DNA of 64,000 bases. It comes from Microbacterium pygmaeum (lineage in GTDB: Bacteria; Actinomycetota; Actinomycetes; Actinomycetales; Microbacteriaceae). The first letter of the stretch is position 1. Each line of letters begins with the position of its first letter. The position numbers were made by a program, and so were the translations under genes. The stretch covers positions 2,170,001 to 2,234,000 of the forward strand of contig NZ_LT629692.1 of NCBI RefSeq assembly GCF_900100885.1, read 5' to 3'. Under the pieces are notes generated by a model. It had not been told where the DNA came from. It saw only the letters and a list, made by a program, of their open reading frames with translations, and ran no database searches. Of this stretch, positions 1-8,840 are shown piece by piece.

Positions 1-1192
1 ATCGCCAGGCATCCTGCGCTTTCGCATCCGCGTAGTCGCGCACCGGCTCGTCGCGGAAGGCGAGGGAGAACAGGCTCCCGGCGCGCGGAATCACGTGCGC
101 CACGCCGGCGTCCTCGAGCGAGTCGTGCAGCAGCGTCGCGACCGTGTCGGCCGAGGCATCCACACGTCGGTAGACCTCCGCGTCGGACAGCCGCAGGGTC
201 GCCAGACCGGCTGCGACGGCGAGCGGATTGCCGCTGAGGGTTCCGGCCTGGTACACCGGCCCCAGCGGCGCGAGGAGCTCGAGCACCTCTGCGCGACCAC
301 CGAGCGCCGCCAGCGGCATCCCCCCGCCGATGACCTTCCCGAACGTCACGATGTCGGGCGTCCAGCCGGCACCCTCCGAGATCGTGCCGTCCGCCTCCAG
401 CCCCCACCAGCCCGCCGGACCGACGCGGAACCCGGTGAGCACCTCGTCGACGATGAGCAGCGCGCCGTTCGCGGCGGTCAGGCGGCTCAGCGCGCGGTTG
501 AAGCCCGGCTGCGGGCGCAGCACACCGGAGTTGGCCCCGGCCGCCTCGACGATGACGGCGGCGATCCGGTCCGGGTGCGCCGCGAACGCCGCCTCGACGG
601 CCGAGAGGTCGTTGTAGGCGAGCACGAGCGTCTGCGCGGCGATCGGCGCCGGCACGCCGGCCGACCCGGGCAGGCCGAGCGTGGCGACACCCGACCCGGA
701 TTCGGCCAGCAGCCCGTCTGAATGGCCGTGGTAGTGGCCCGCGAATTTGATGACGAGGTCGCGGCCCGTCGCGCCGCGGGCCAGCCGGATCGCGGTCATC
801 GTGGCCTCGGTGCCGGTGGAGACCAGGCGCACCCGCTCCAGCGCCGCGGTGCCGTCCACGGTGAGCCGGTCGATCACGCGCTCGGCGAGTTCGGCCTCGC
901 CCGGTGTCGACGCCCCGAACGACAGGCCTCGGGCAGCGGCCTGCTGCACGGCGGCGACGACCTCAGGATGGGCGTGGCCCAGCAGCGCCGGACCCCACGA
1001 CGCCACCAGGTCGACGTACGTCCGTCCCTCGATGTCGGTCACGGTCGCGCCGGTGGCCGACACGATCGACAACGGCGTGCCGCCGACGGATCCGAACGCG
1101 CGAACCGGGGAGTTCACGCCGCCGGGGATCACGGCGCGGGCACGGGTCGCCTGCTGCTCGTTCGTCGGACGCTCCGAGATGATCTCGCTCAT
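1..1192 (-). CDS. hemL: Glutamate-1-semialdehyde 2,1-aminomutase, C-terminus cut by window edge
   Basis: Converts glutamate-1-semialdehyde to 5-aminolevulinate, the second step of the C5 route to tetrapyrroles, as a cytosolic PLP enzyme. About 397 N-terminal residues are visible, and the remaining 30-40 lie beyond position 1. Seen: the N-terminal motif PGGVNSPVRAF, the PLP-phosphate loop STGTEATM, the VDEVLTGFR segment with the PLP-binding Asp, and FGKVIGGGMP with the Schiff-base Lys near residue 286. The ATG at 1192 overlaps the stop of hemB by 4 nt (ATGA), so translation is probably coupled. It is the last visible gene of the hemE-cgoX-hemQ-hemC-hemB-hemL operon. Identity is certain at family level. 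Confidence 0.97.
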   Translation of the reverse strand, partial: MSEIISERPTNEQQATRARAVIPGGVNSPVRAFGSVGGTPLSIVSATGATVTDIEGRTYVDLVASWGPALLGHAHPEVVAAVQQAAARGLSFGASTPGEAELAERVIDRLTVDGTAALERVRLVSTGTEATMTAIRLARGATGRDLVIKFAGHYHGHSDGLLAESGSGVATLGLPGSAGVPAPIAAQTLVLAYNDLSAVEAAFAAHPDRIAAVIVEAAGANSGVLRPQPGFNRALSRLTAANGALLIVDEVLTGFRVGPAGWWGLEADGTISEGAGWTPDIVTFGKVIGGGMPLAALGGRAEVLELLAPLGPVYQAGTLSGNPLAVAAGLATLRLSDAEVYRRVDASADTVATLLHDSLEDAGVAHVIPRAGSLFSLAFRDEPVRDYADAKAQDAWR

Positions 1193-2193
1193 GCCCTGCT
1201 CCACCGCTCGGCTGCCTCGACGGCCCAGTAGGTGAGGATGGCGTCGGCACCCGCACGGCGGATGCTGGTGAGCGATTCGTCGATGGCGCGCTCGCGGTCG
1301 ATCCACCCGTGGGCGGCCGCGGCCTCGATCATCGCGTACTCGCCGCTGACCTGGTACGCCCAGACGGGGACCGGCGAGAGGGCCGCGGTGTCGGCCAGCA
1401 CGTCGAGATAGGACATCGCCGGCTTGACCATCACGATGTCGGCGCCCTCGGCGATGTCCAGCGCCGCCTCGCGCAGACCCTCGCGGCGGTTCGCGGGGTC
1501 GAGCTGGTACGTCCGGCGATCGCCCTGCAGCGAGGACTGGACGGCCTCGCGGAACGGGCCGTAGAACGCCGAGGCGTATTTCGCCGCGTAGGCGAGGGTC
1601 GCGGTCCCGGCGAACCCGGCGGAATCCAGCGCATCGCGCACCGCCGCGGTCTGGCCGTCCATCATTCCCGACAGGCCCACCAGCTGCGAGCCCGAGTCGG
1701 CCTGGACGAGGGCCATCTCGCGATACCGCTCGAGCGTGGCGTCGTTGTCGACGCCGCCGTGCGGGTCCAGCACGCCGCAGTGACCGTGATCGGTGAACTC
1801 GTCAAGGCACAGGTCGGTCTGCACGACCAGGGAATCGCCCACCTCCTCGGCGGCGATCCGGGTGGCGACATTCAGGATGCCGTCCGGGTCCGTCGCACCG
1901 GAGCCGGTGGCGTCCTTGTGCTCGGGAACGCCGAAGAGCATCACGCCGCCGATGCCGGCGCCCGCAGCGCGGTTCAGCTCCGCACGCAGCGAGTCGAGGG
2001 AGTGCTGGTGGATGCCGGGCATGGAACTGATCGGCAGCGGCTGGGTCGTCCCTTCCCGGACGAACATGGGCAGCACGAGATCAGCCGCGTGCAGCCGGGT
2101 CTCGGCCGTCAGGCGCCGCCATGCGGGCGTGGCGCGGAGTCGTCGTGCGCGCACTGCGGGGAAACCGCCATGCGCGTCGCGGGAATTCGTCAT
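1189..2193 (-). CDS. hemB: Porphobilinogen synthase (delta-aminolevulinate dehydratase)
   Basis: Condenses two 5-aminolevulinate molecules to porphobilinogen. The product is 334 residues, normal for the family. Both Schiff-base lysines are visible, in YAAKYASAFYGPF and in IVMVKPAMSYLD. The metal-site segment reads DLCLDEFTDHGHCG: the first and third Cys of the zinc triad are present but the middle one is Asp, so metal use may differ from the three-Cys enzymes. The reading frame extends further upstream, but the ATG at 2193 overlaps the hemC stop by 4 nt and gives the usual N-terminus, so it is chosen. Both neighbours overlap it, which supports a tightly coupled haem operon. Confidence 0.97.
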   Translation of the reverse strand: MTNSRDAHGGFPAVRARRLRATPAWRRLTAETRLHAADLVLPMFVREGTTQPLPISSMPGIHQHSLDSLRAELNRAAGAGIGGVMLFGVPEHKDATGSGATDPDGILNVATRIAAEEVGDSLVVQTDLCLDEFTDHGHCGVLDPHGGVDNDATLERYREMALVQADSGSQLVGLSGMMDGQTAAVRDALDSAGFAGTATLAYAAKYASAFYGPFREAVQSSLQGDRRTYQLDPANRREGLREAALDIAEGADIVMVKPAMSYLDVLADTAALSPVPVWAYQVSGEYAMIEAAAAHGWIDRERAIDESLTSIRRAGADAILTYWAVEAAERWSRA

Positions 2194-3125
2194 GACCGGT
2201 CGTCCTCCTGTGCGCTGCGTGGATGCGCGTCGAGTGTCGTGAAGGCCGTGGCGCCGGCCGCGAGCAGGTCGTCGGCGACGCGCTCCGCGAGATCGGTTCC
2301 CGGGGTGCGGGTGTCGGCTTCGTAGAGCGCGTGCGAGGCGGTGAGCTTCTCGCCGCCGTCGGGCCGGTACACGGTGGCGGTGAGGAACAGCATGCCGTCC
2401 TCCACGAACGCGTGCGCGCCGATCGGTGCGGAGCATCCGGCTTCCAGACGGAAGAGCACCATCCGCTCCGCCTCCGCGGCCAGGCGCGTCCAGCGGTGGT
2501 CGAGTCTCGCTGCGAGCCGTTCCTCGCCCGCACGTGTCTCGACGGCCAGGGCTCCCTGGGCGGGGGCGGTGGGCCAGCGGTTCAGATCCAGCAGGTCGGT
2601 CGCGGCATCCGCTCGTCCGATCCGGTCCAGCCCCGCGGCCGCCAGCACGACCGCATCCAGTCGGTCCGACGACTCGTCCGCGATCCGCCCGAGCCTGGTG
2701 TCGACGTTCCCGCGGATGTCCACGACGTCCAGGTCGGGGCGTCGCGAGAGCAGCTGCGCGCGTCGTCGCGGGGAGCCGGTGCCGACCCGGGCGCCTGCTG
2801 GCAGCGTGTCGAGGGTGAGGCCGTCGCGGGCGCACAGTGCGTCGCGCGCATCCGCCCGAGCGGGCACGGCGGCGATCGCCAGCCCCGGTGCCGGCGCCGT
2901 GGGCAGGTCCTTGAACGAGTGGACGAGGGCATCGACTTCTCCGGCGAGCAGCGCCTCGCGCAGGGCGGTGGCGAACACGCCGGCGCCGCCCAGGGAGGAG
3001 AGGGATGCCGTGGACCGATCGCCCTCGGAGCTGATCGTCACGAGCTGGGCGCCGAGCTTGTCGGCGATGGTCTGCGACTGCGCGAGCGCCAGTGCGCTGC
3101 CGCGGGTCCCGATGCGCAGCGTCAT
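2190..3125 (-). CDS. hemC: Hydroxymethylbilane synthase (porphobilinogen deaminase)
   Basis: Polymerises four porphobilinogens into the linear tetrapyrrole hydroxymethylbilane. The product is 311 residues. The N-terminus IGTRGSALALAQ and the loop GTGSPRRRAQL are diagnostic. The cofactor-carrying Cys is near residue 231 in GCSAPIGAHAF, where the dipyrromethane primer attaches. It starts at ATG 3125, 28 nt after hemQ ends, and overlaps hemB by 4 nt. In many relatives hemD (uroporphyrinogen-III synthase) follows hemC directly or is fused to it. Neither applies here, because hemB follows at once and the protein ends normally, so HemD must be encoded elsewhere. Confidence 0.97.
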   Translation of the reverse strand: MTLRIGTRGSALALAQSQTIADKLGAQLVTISSEGDRSTASLSSLGGAGVFATALREALLAGEVDALVHSFKDLPTAPAPGLAIAAVPARADARDALCARDGLTLDTLPAGARVGTGSPRRRAQLLSRRPDLDVVDIRGNVDTRLGRIADESSDRLDAVVLAAAGLDRIGRADAATDLLDLNRWPTAPAQGALAVETRAGEERLAARLDHRWTRLAAEAERMVLFRLEAGCSAPIGAHAFVEDGMLFLTATVYRPDGGEKLTASHALYEADTRTPGTDLAERVADDLLAAGATAFTTLDAHPRSAQEDDRS

Positions 3126-3153
3126 GGCCGACCGGCTCCGATCCGGGCCTCGG

Positions 3154-3825
3154 TCATGCGAGCACCTCGGCCAGCTCGTCGAGCGTGAGAAGGCGCCCGG
3201 TGAAGAACGGGATCTCCTCCCGGACGTGCCGGCGGGCTTCCGTGTCGCGCAGGTGACGCATCAGGTCGACCAGATCGACGAGTTCATCGGCTTCCAGGCC
3301 GAGGATCCACTCGTAGTCGCCGAGCGCGAAGGAGGCGACGGTGTTCGCCTGCACCTGCGGGTAATCCCTGCCCTTGCGTCCGTGGTCGCCCAGCATGGCG
3401 CCGCGTTCGGCCGGCGGCAGCAGGTACCACTCGTAGCTGCGCACGAAGGGGTACACGGTCAGCCACGTCTTGGGCGGCAGGCCCTGGGCGAAGGCGGGGG
3501 AGTGGTCACGCGTGAACTCGGCGTCGCGGTGCACGCCGAGCGCGTTCCAGGTCGGAAGGAGCGGCGCGAGCTCGGTGGTGCGTCTCAGGGCGCGGAGGGC
3601 CGCCTGGAGCCCTTCCGCCGATGGGCCGGTCAGCCACAGGAGGATGTCGGCGTCGGCGCGCAGTCCCGAGACGTCGTAGATGCCCCGGAGGTCGACCTCC
3701 AGCTGCGACACCGCCTCGGCGATGCTCGTCTGTGTCGCAACCGCCGCACTGGGTGTCTCCGGCCGTCGCAGCACGGCCCAGAGCGTGTAGTGGAGGTCGC
3801 CGGTATTCGTCGGTGCAGTTGTCAC
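3154..3825 (-). CDS. hemQ: Coproheme decarboxylase HemQ (chlorite-dismutase family)
   Basis: Last enzyme of the coproporphyrin-dependent haem pathway of Gram-positive bacteria: it decarboxylates two propionates of coproheme III with peroxide to give haem b. The product is 223 residues, typical of actinobacterial HemQ. By family comparison the catalytic Tyr is probably Y125 in the YPFVRSYEWYLL segment and the proximal haem His is H148 in GDHGRKGRDYPQV; the distal chlorite-dismutase Arg is not apparent, as expected for HemQ. The ATG at 3825 overlaps the cgoX stop by 4 nt. Its presence indicates that the neighbouring oxidase acts on coproporphyrinogen III rather than protoporphyrinogen IX. Confidence 0.95.
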   Translation of the reverse strand: MTTAPTNTGDLHYTLWAVLRRPETPSAAVATQTSIAEAVSQLEVDLRGIYDVSGLRADADILLWLTGPSAEGLQAALRALRRTTELAPLLPTWNALGVHRDAEFTRDHSPAFAQGLPPKTWLTVYPFVRSYEWYLLPPAERGAMLGDHGRKGRDYPQVQANTVASFALGDYEWILGLEADELVDLVDLMRHLRDTEARRHVREEIPFFTGRLLTLDELAEVLA

Positions 3826-5105
3826 TGGACCATCCTGTCTCTGGTTTCCGGCGACCGCGAATCGCCGAGAAGGGTCTGAGCCGCGCGCTCAGCACTGTCG
3901 ATGACGGCAGCCAGGCCGGTGCCTGCTGTCGCCTCGCCGATGTCGTGCACACCGTCGGCTCGCGGACCGCGGCGGATCGGCACCGGTCGCCACACCGCGA
4001 CGCTGTCGGCGTCGATGAGGCCTCCGACCGGTGCACCCAGCAGCACCTCGGCATCGTGCATCGCTGTGCGCACGGCATCCGCCGGGTCGCCGTCGTAGGA
4101 GAGTCGCAGCACGTGCCTGCCGGGCAGGGCGTCGGCCAGCCACGCCCACTTGGCACTCATGTGGGTCAGCGCCCGGGCGCTGACACCGGGTGCGCCGGCG
4201 GCGACGAGCACCCCGGTCCCGCGTGGTGCGGCATCGAGGGCGGGGGCATCGAGGACCAGGGTGACGAGGGTGAGCCGGCGTCGCTCCGGTGCGGGCTGGG
4301 TCGGATCGGATGCCGCCAGCACAACCTGGCCGCTGAGAACCCGGCCGCCCACGCTCACCCCGCCGGGCTCGACGCCGTCCACGCGCACGCCGGTCTCGAT
4401 CCGGACGCCCAGCCGCTCGCAGTCCGCTTTGAGCGCGTCCACGAGCCGGAACATCCCTCCGCGGATGCCGGCGACCTGGGATCCCGCCGGCGCGGCGGTG
4501 CGCACGCTGCGCACCGCCGCCGCCAGCGAACCGCGCTCGGCCAGCAGCGCGCGGAGGCGGGGCGAGGCCGACTCGACGGGCATGTCGTCCGGATGCCGTG
4601 AGTGGATGCCGCGGACGACGGGCGCCACCAGGTCATCCACGACGCCGCGGCCCATGCGTGCGCGCACGAGTGCTCCGAGGTTCTCGGAGTCGGCTCCCAC
4701 ACGGGCGGGAAGGACGGCATCCGCACAGGCACGCAGCGCCGCCCGCAGGCCGATCGCGCGCACCACGTCGGGGGCAAGCGGATGCCCGGGGATCCCGAGC
4801 ACCCCGGTGGCGGGAAGGGGCGCGGCCGACCCGTCCGTCCGGAACACCCAGGCCGATGCTATGTCCGGCAGGACGACGTCCTCCGCCATCCCGAGATCGG
4901 CCAGCAGCGTCGCCACGATGCCGCCGCGGGTGGCGAACGATTCGGCCGCGGCATCCAGTACCACGGCGTCCAGCGTGTGACGCTGCATCTGGCCGCCGAG
5001 CAGGCTGCCCGCCTCCAGGAGCTCGACGCTCCGGCCGCCGAGCGCCAGCCGCCGGGCCGCCACGAGCCCTGCGACACCGCCCCCGACGACGAGGAAGTCC
5101 GGCAT
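3822..5105 (-). CDS. cgoX: Coproporphyrinogen III oxidase, HemY/CgoX type (FAD)
   Basis: An FAD enzyme of the protoporphyrinogen-oxidase family that removes six electrons from the porphyrinogen macrocycle. In organisms with HemQ the substrate is coproporphyrinogen III, so CgoX (older name HemG/HemY) is the better name. The product is 427 residues. The N-terminus has the dinucleotide-binding fold FLVVGGGVAGLVAARRL ending in ELLEAG. It starts one base inside the hemE stop (TGATG) and overlaps hemQ by 4 nt. The precise oxidase substrate is inferred from the neighbouring hemQ. Confidence 0.93.
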   Translation of the reverse strand: MPDFLVVGGGVAGLVAARRLALGGRSVELLEAGSLLGGQMQRHTLDAVVLDAAAESFATRGGIVATLLADLGMAEDVVLPDIASAWVFRTDGSAAPLPATGVLGIPGHPLAPDVVRAIGLRAALRACADAVLPARVGADSENLGALVRARMGRGVVDDLVAPVVRGIHSRHPDDMPVESASPRLRALLAERGSLAAAVRSVRTAAPAGSQVAGIRGGMFRLVDALKADCERLGVRIETGVRVDGVEPGGVSVGGRVLSGQVVLAASDPTQPAPERRRLTLVTLVLDAPALDAAPRGTGVLVAAGAPGVSARALTHMSAKWAWLADALPGRHVLRLSYDGDPADAVRTAMHDAEVLLGAPVGGLIDADSVAVWRPVPIRRGPRADGVHDIGEATAGTGLAAVIDSAERAAQTLLGDSRSPETRDRMVQ

Positions 5106-6160
5106 CAGAGGCTGTGGACGAGGTCGACGATCCTGGTCAGCACCGTCGGGTCGGTTTCCGGGGGCACACCATGGCCGAGATTGACGATGTGCGAGGGCGC
5201 CGCATCACCGCGGCGGAGCACGTCGCGCACGTGCGCTTCGAGCACCGTCCATGGTGCGCCCAGCAGCGCGGGGTCGATGTTGCCCTGCAGGGGGATGCTC
5301 CCCCCGAGGCGTCGTGACGCCTCATCCAGCGGCAGGCGCCAGTCGACGCCGACCACGTCGGCGCCCAGGCCCGGTGCCAGATCGAGCATCTCGGCCAGAC
5401 CCAGCCCGAAGTGGATGCGTGGGACGTCCAGCCCCGCGACGGCATCGAGCGCGCGACGGGAGAACGGAACCACGGAGGTCTCGTAGTCGCTTCTGGACAG
5501 CGACCCGGCCCACGAGTCGAACAGCTGCACGACACTGGCCCCCGCCAGCACCTGCGCACGCAGGAACGCGCCGCTCACGTCGGCGCACCAGGTCAGCAGA
5601 GCGCTCCAGGTCGCGGGGTCGGAGTGCATCAGCGCACGTGTGCGCAACTGCTCCTTCGACGGGCCGCCCTCGATCAGATAGCTGGCCAGCGTGTAGGGAG
5701 CGCCCGCGAAGCCGATCAGCGGCGTCTCGCCCAGCTCGTCGACGACGATGCGCACCGCGTCGGCGATCGGTGCCAGGGCGGATTCGTCGACGGGGGGCAG
5801 TGCCGCGACGGCGGCCGGTGTGCGGATCGGGTCGGCGAAGACCGGGCCGCGGCCGGGCACGATCTCGACGGGCACGCCCGCCAGCAGCACAGGCACGACG
5901 ATGTCGCTGAAGAACACCGCGGCATCGACGCCGTGCCGTCGCACCGGCTGGAGGGTGATCTCGGCGGCGAGCTCGGGCCGCAGACAGGCATCCAGCATCT
6001 CGGTCCCCGCTCGCGAGGCGCGATACTCCGGGAGCGACCGGCCGGCCTGCCGCATGAACCAGACCGGACGCGTGCCCGAGCGCTCGCCGCGTGCCGCGCG
6101 GACCAGGGTCGAGGAGCCCGTCCGGCCGGCGTGCAGCGGATGGCTCGTCGATGGCAGCAT
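5105..6160 (-). CDS. hemE: Uroporphyrinogen decarboxylase
   Basis: Decarboxylates the four acetate side chains of uroporphyrinogen III to give coproporphyrinogen III. The product is 351 residues from ATG 6160. Seen: the family signature RPVWFMRQAGRSLPEY near the N-terminus and the Asp of FFSDIVVP that holds the pyrrole nitrogens. The open frame runs about 60 codons further upstream, but ATG 6160 matches the family and lies 7 nt behind a TACCCT box (6168-6173 on this strand), consistent with a leaderless mRNA. First gene of the minus-strand haem operon, divergent from hemA across a 78-nt gap that must hold both promoters. Confidence 0.96.
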   Translation of the reverse strand: MLPSTSHPLHAGRTGSSTLVRAARGERSGTRPVWFMRQAGRSLPEYRASRAGTEMLDACLRPELAAEITLQPVRRHGVDAAVFFSDIVVPVLLAGVPVEIVPGRGPVFADPIRTPAAVAALPPVDESALAPIADAVRIVVDELGETPLIGFAGAPYTLASYLIEGGPSKEQLRTRALMHSDPATWSALLTWCADVSGAFLRAQVLAGASVVQLFDSWAGSLSRSDYETSVVPFSRRALDAVAGLDVPRIHFGLGLAEMLDLAPGLGADVVGVDWRLPLDEASRRLGGSIPLQGNIDPALLGAPWTVLEAHVRDVLRRGDAAPSHIVNLGHGVPPETDPTVLTRIVDLVHSL

Positions 6161-6238
6161 GTCTTCCAGGGTAGGCGCTGAGCCGATCGACCGGCCTTTC
6201 GCGGACGCCCGTGACGATCGAGCCGGTAGAATCGCCCA

Positions 6239-7486
6239 GTGCTCTTCTGCCTGACAGCGAACCATCGGAACACCGATTTCGCTGTGCTCGACCATGTCGC
6301 CCGGATCGCCGACTCCACTGCCGCCGATCTGATCTCGGCGCACCCGTTCATCCGGGGCGCCGTGGTCCTCGCCACATGCAACCGCTTCGAGGCCTACGTC
6401 GAGCTGGACGAGCCGCTGACCGCCGGTGGCTCGATCGCGCGTGAGGCGATCCTGGACGCACTGATCGAGCGCGCCGGCGCAGATGCCGAGACGCTGCGCT
6501 CATCGGCGGTGTCGCTGCACGGCGACGACGCGGTCCGGCACCTGTTCGCGGTCAGCTCCGGTCTGGAGTCGATGGTCGTCGGCGAGGAGGAGATCAGCGG
6601 GCAGGTCCAGCGCGCTCTGGTCGCCGCCCGCGAGTGCGGAACCACCAGCAGCGAACTCGAGGCAGCCTTCCAGCGGGCAGCGCACGCCGCACGTCAGGTA
6701 CGGGCCAAGGCCGACCTCGGCGCGGCCGGCCGATCGCTTGCCCGCCTCGCCCTCGACCTCGTCGAGAGCCGCGTGTCGGATTGGGCTGACGTCCGCGTCC
6801 TCATCGTCGGCACCGGCAGCTATGCCGCCACCACGATCTCCGCATTGCAGGCGCGTGGAGCCACCGACGTCCGTGTGTTCTCCGCGACGGGTCGCGCCGG
6901 GAAGTTCGCGACGCGCTTCGGCCTGCGCGCCGAACCCGACCTGCGCGCCGCGATCGGCGACGCCGACATCGTGATCACCTGCACGGCCCGCTACGTCGTC
7001 ACGGCGGACGATGTCCCGGCGCTTCCGGTCGACGCCCGTCGCCTGATCGTCGATCTGGGACTCCCGCGCAACGTCGATCCGTCGGTCGGCCAGCTCCCCG
7101 GCGTCGATCTCCTCGACCTCGAGCTCATCGGACGGCACGCGACGCTTCCCGAACTCGGCCGGGGCGCCCACGAGCTGGTCGGCTCGGCTGCCGCGGAGTT
7201 CGCCGCCGAGCAGGCGGCCGCCCCGGCGATCGTCGCGCTGCGCGGACACATCCAGACCGCGGTGGAGGCCGAAGTGGCGCGGGTGCGACCGCACGACGAG
7301 GATGCACGCACCGAGCGGGCGCTTCGTCACCTCGCAGGTGTGCTGGCCCACGAGCCGTCGGTGCGCGCGCGTGAGTTCGCCGCGCAGGGGCGCCTGAGCG
7401 AATTCGAGGCGGCGCTGCAACTGGTCTTCGGCATCGAGGTCGCCGACGCGATCTCCCTCGACGCGCTGCGCGACCTGCCCGCCTGA
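6239..7486 (+). CDS. hemA: Glutamyl-tRNA reductase
   Basis: Reduces glutamyl-tRNA(Glu) to glutamate-1-semialdehyde with NADPH; first committed and usually regulated step of the C5 pathway. The product is 415 residues. Seen: the catalytic Cys near residue 47 in VVLATCNRFEAY, the SGLESMVVGEEEI segment, the NADPH fold VLIVGTGSYAATT, and a C-terminal helical dimerisation region. The start is GTG 6239, 6 nt behind TAGAAT (6227-6232), a leaderless arrangement. It is transcribed away from the other hem genes, so entry into the pathway can be set independently of the later steps. Confidence 0.97.
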   Translation: MLFCLTANHRNTDFAVLDHVARIADSTAADLISAHPFIRGAVVLATCNRFEAYVELDEPLTAGGSIAREAILDALIERAGADAETLRSSAVSLHGDDAVRHLFAVSSGLESMVVGEEEISGQVQRALVAARECGTTSSELEAAFQRAAHAARQVRAKADLGAAGRSLARLALDLVESRVSDWADVRVLIVGTGSYAATTISALQARGATDVRVFSATGRAGKFATRFGLRAEPDLRAAIGDADIVITCTARYVVTADDVPALPVDARRLIVDLGLPRNVDPSVGQLPGVDLLDLELIGRHATLPELGRGAHELVGSAAAEFAAEQAAAPAIVALRGHIQTAVEAEVARVRPHDEDARTERALRHLAGVLAHEPSVRAREFAAQGRLSEFEAALQLVFGIEVADAISLDALRDLPA

Positions 7487-7498
7487 GGCGACGCACCC

Positions 7499-8008
7499 AT
7501 GGCTGCCGAGCGCGACACCTCTCCGCACGACGATCTCGTCGACGGTCGGGATGAGTCGCCCAGCGAGCGGGCAGACCGCAACTGGAGCGAAGTGCTGCAG
7601 GAGCTGCGGGTCATGCAGACCGGCACGCAGATCCTCACCGGCTTCCTGCTGGCGCTGGCGTTCCAGCCGGCGTTCGCCGACCTCAGCGACGGACAGCGCG
7701 GCCTCTATCTCGCACTGGTGATCTTCTCGGCGTTGACCTCGATCGTCGCGCTCGCGCCCGTGGCGCTGCACCGATTCCTCTTCCGGCAGCGCGCGAAGAA
7801 GGAGGTGGTCGCGTACGGTCATGCAGCGCTGGTCACCTCGCTCGTCACGGTGTCGGTCCTGCTGGTGGGCGTCGTCGGATTCGTGTTCGACGTGGTCGTC
7901 GACGCCGGTGCCGCAACCGTCGCCGTGATCGCACTCGGACTCGTGGTCGTCGTGCTGTGGCTGGTCGCGCCGGCGGTCATGCGCATCCGCGTCCGGAGCC
8001 GAAGGTGA
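7499..8008 (+). CDS. DUF6328 family membrane protein
   Basis: A 169-residue protein with an acidic N-terminus of about 30 residues, then ELRVMQTGTQILTGFLLALAF, followed by four hydrophobic segments (about 38-58, 70-90, 115-138 and 145-163). The pattern and length fit DUF6328, a small actinobacterial integral membrane family of unknown function. It begins 12 nt after hemA and its stop overlaps the next start (GTGA), so it may be cotranscribed with hemA and the downstream amidase. No catalytic motif is visible. Confidence 0.8.
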   Translation: MAAERDTSPHDDLVDGRDESPSERADRNWSEVLQELRVMQTGTQILTGFLLALAFQPAFADLSDGQRGLYLALVIFSALTSIVALAPVALHRFLFRQRAKKEVVAYGHAALVTSLVTVSVLLVGVVGFVFDVVVDAGAATVAVIALGLVVVVLWLVAPAVMRIRVRSRR

Positions 8009-8817
8009 ACGTCCTCGCGCCGTCGCCGGCCGTCGCCGTCGCACAGTTCGCCCCCACCGCCGACACTGCTGCCAACCTCGTCGTCATCGAGGGGCTGGTG
8101 GCCGCGGCATCATCGCGGGGTGCGGATCTGGTGGTGTTCCCGGAGTACTCGAGCTATTTCGTCGACCCGTTCGACGACTCCCTGAGAGGCGCCGCGCAGG
8201 ACATCGACGGTTCGTTCGTCGCCTCCCTCATCCGTCTCGCCGCGGAGCACGACGTGCATCTGGTCGCCGGGCTGCTCGAGCGGGGCACGGAGGGCAGGGT
8301 CCGCAACGCGGTGGTCGCCGTGAACGGGTCCGGGGTGCTGGCCTGCTATCGCAAGCTGCACCTGTACGACGCGTTCGGTCAGCGCGAATCGGACTGGATC
8401 GAGCCCGGCGAGATCGCCGAGCCGGAGGTGTTCGAGCTGCTCGGCATGCGCTTCGGCCTCATGACGTGTTACGACCTGCGTTTTCCGGAGGTCGGACGCG
8501 TGCTCGCGGACGCCGGCGTGGATGTCATCCTCGTCCCGGCGGAGTGGGTGCGCGGCCCCCTGAAGGAGCACCACTGGCGCACGCTGCTGCACGCGCGCGC
8601 CATCGAGAACACCGTGTACGTGGCCGCAGCGGACCACCCGCCGCCCCTCGGCGTCGGATCGTCGATGATCGTCGACCCGCAGGGCGTGGAGATCGCCGCG
8701 ATCGGCACCGCCACGGACATCGCGGTCACCCACCTCGACGCGGGGGCCGTGGCGCGCGTCCGGCGCGTGAACCCCGCGCTGCGGCTGCGCCGCTTCGAGG
8801 TGCGACCCCGCGACTGA
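8005..8817 (+). CDS. Carbon-nitrogen hydrolase (nitrilase superfamily amidase)
   Basis: A 270-residue nitrilase-superfamily hydrolase. The Glu-Lys-Cys triad is visible: E47 in VVFPEYSS, K117 in CYRKLHLYDAFG and C155 in MTCYDLRFPEVGR. The YDLRFPE context is typical of Nit1/Nit2-like omega-amidases and deaminated-glutathione amidases rather than true nitrilases, so hydrolysis of a small omega-amide is the likeliest reaction; the substrate cannot be read from sequence. The start chosen is GTG 8005, which overlaps the upstream stop as GTGA; the frame is open 16 codons further up but those lie inside the DUF6328 gene. It is convergent with the aminotransferase. Confidence 0.88.
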   Translation: MNVLAPSPAVAVAQFAPTADTAANLVVIEGLVAAASSRGADLVVFPEYSSYFVDPFDDSLRGAAQDIDGSFVASLIRLAAEHDVHLVAGLLERGTEGRVRNAVVAVNGSGVLACYRKLHLYDAFGQRESDWIEPGEIAEPEVFELLGMRFGLMTCYDLRFPEVGRVLADAGVDVILVPAEWVRGPLKEHHWRTLLHARAIENTVYVAAADHPPPLGVGSSMIVDPQGVEIAAIGTATDIAVTHLDAGAVARVRRVNPALRLRRFEVRPRD

Positions 8818-8840
8818 CCGATCAGGTCGGCGCGACCCCG

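Noticed and set aside
2341..3879. A 512-codon plus-strand frame opposite hemC and hemQ
   Set aside because: Both minus-strand genes have complete catalytic motifs and overlap neatly with neighbours; the plus frame is Arg/Ser-rich with no domain.
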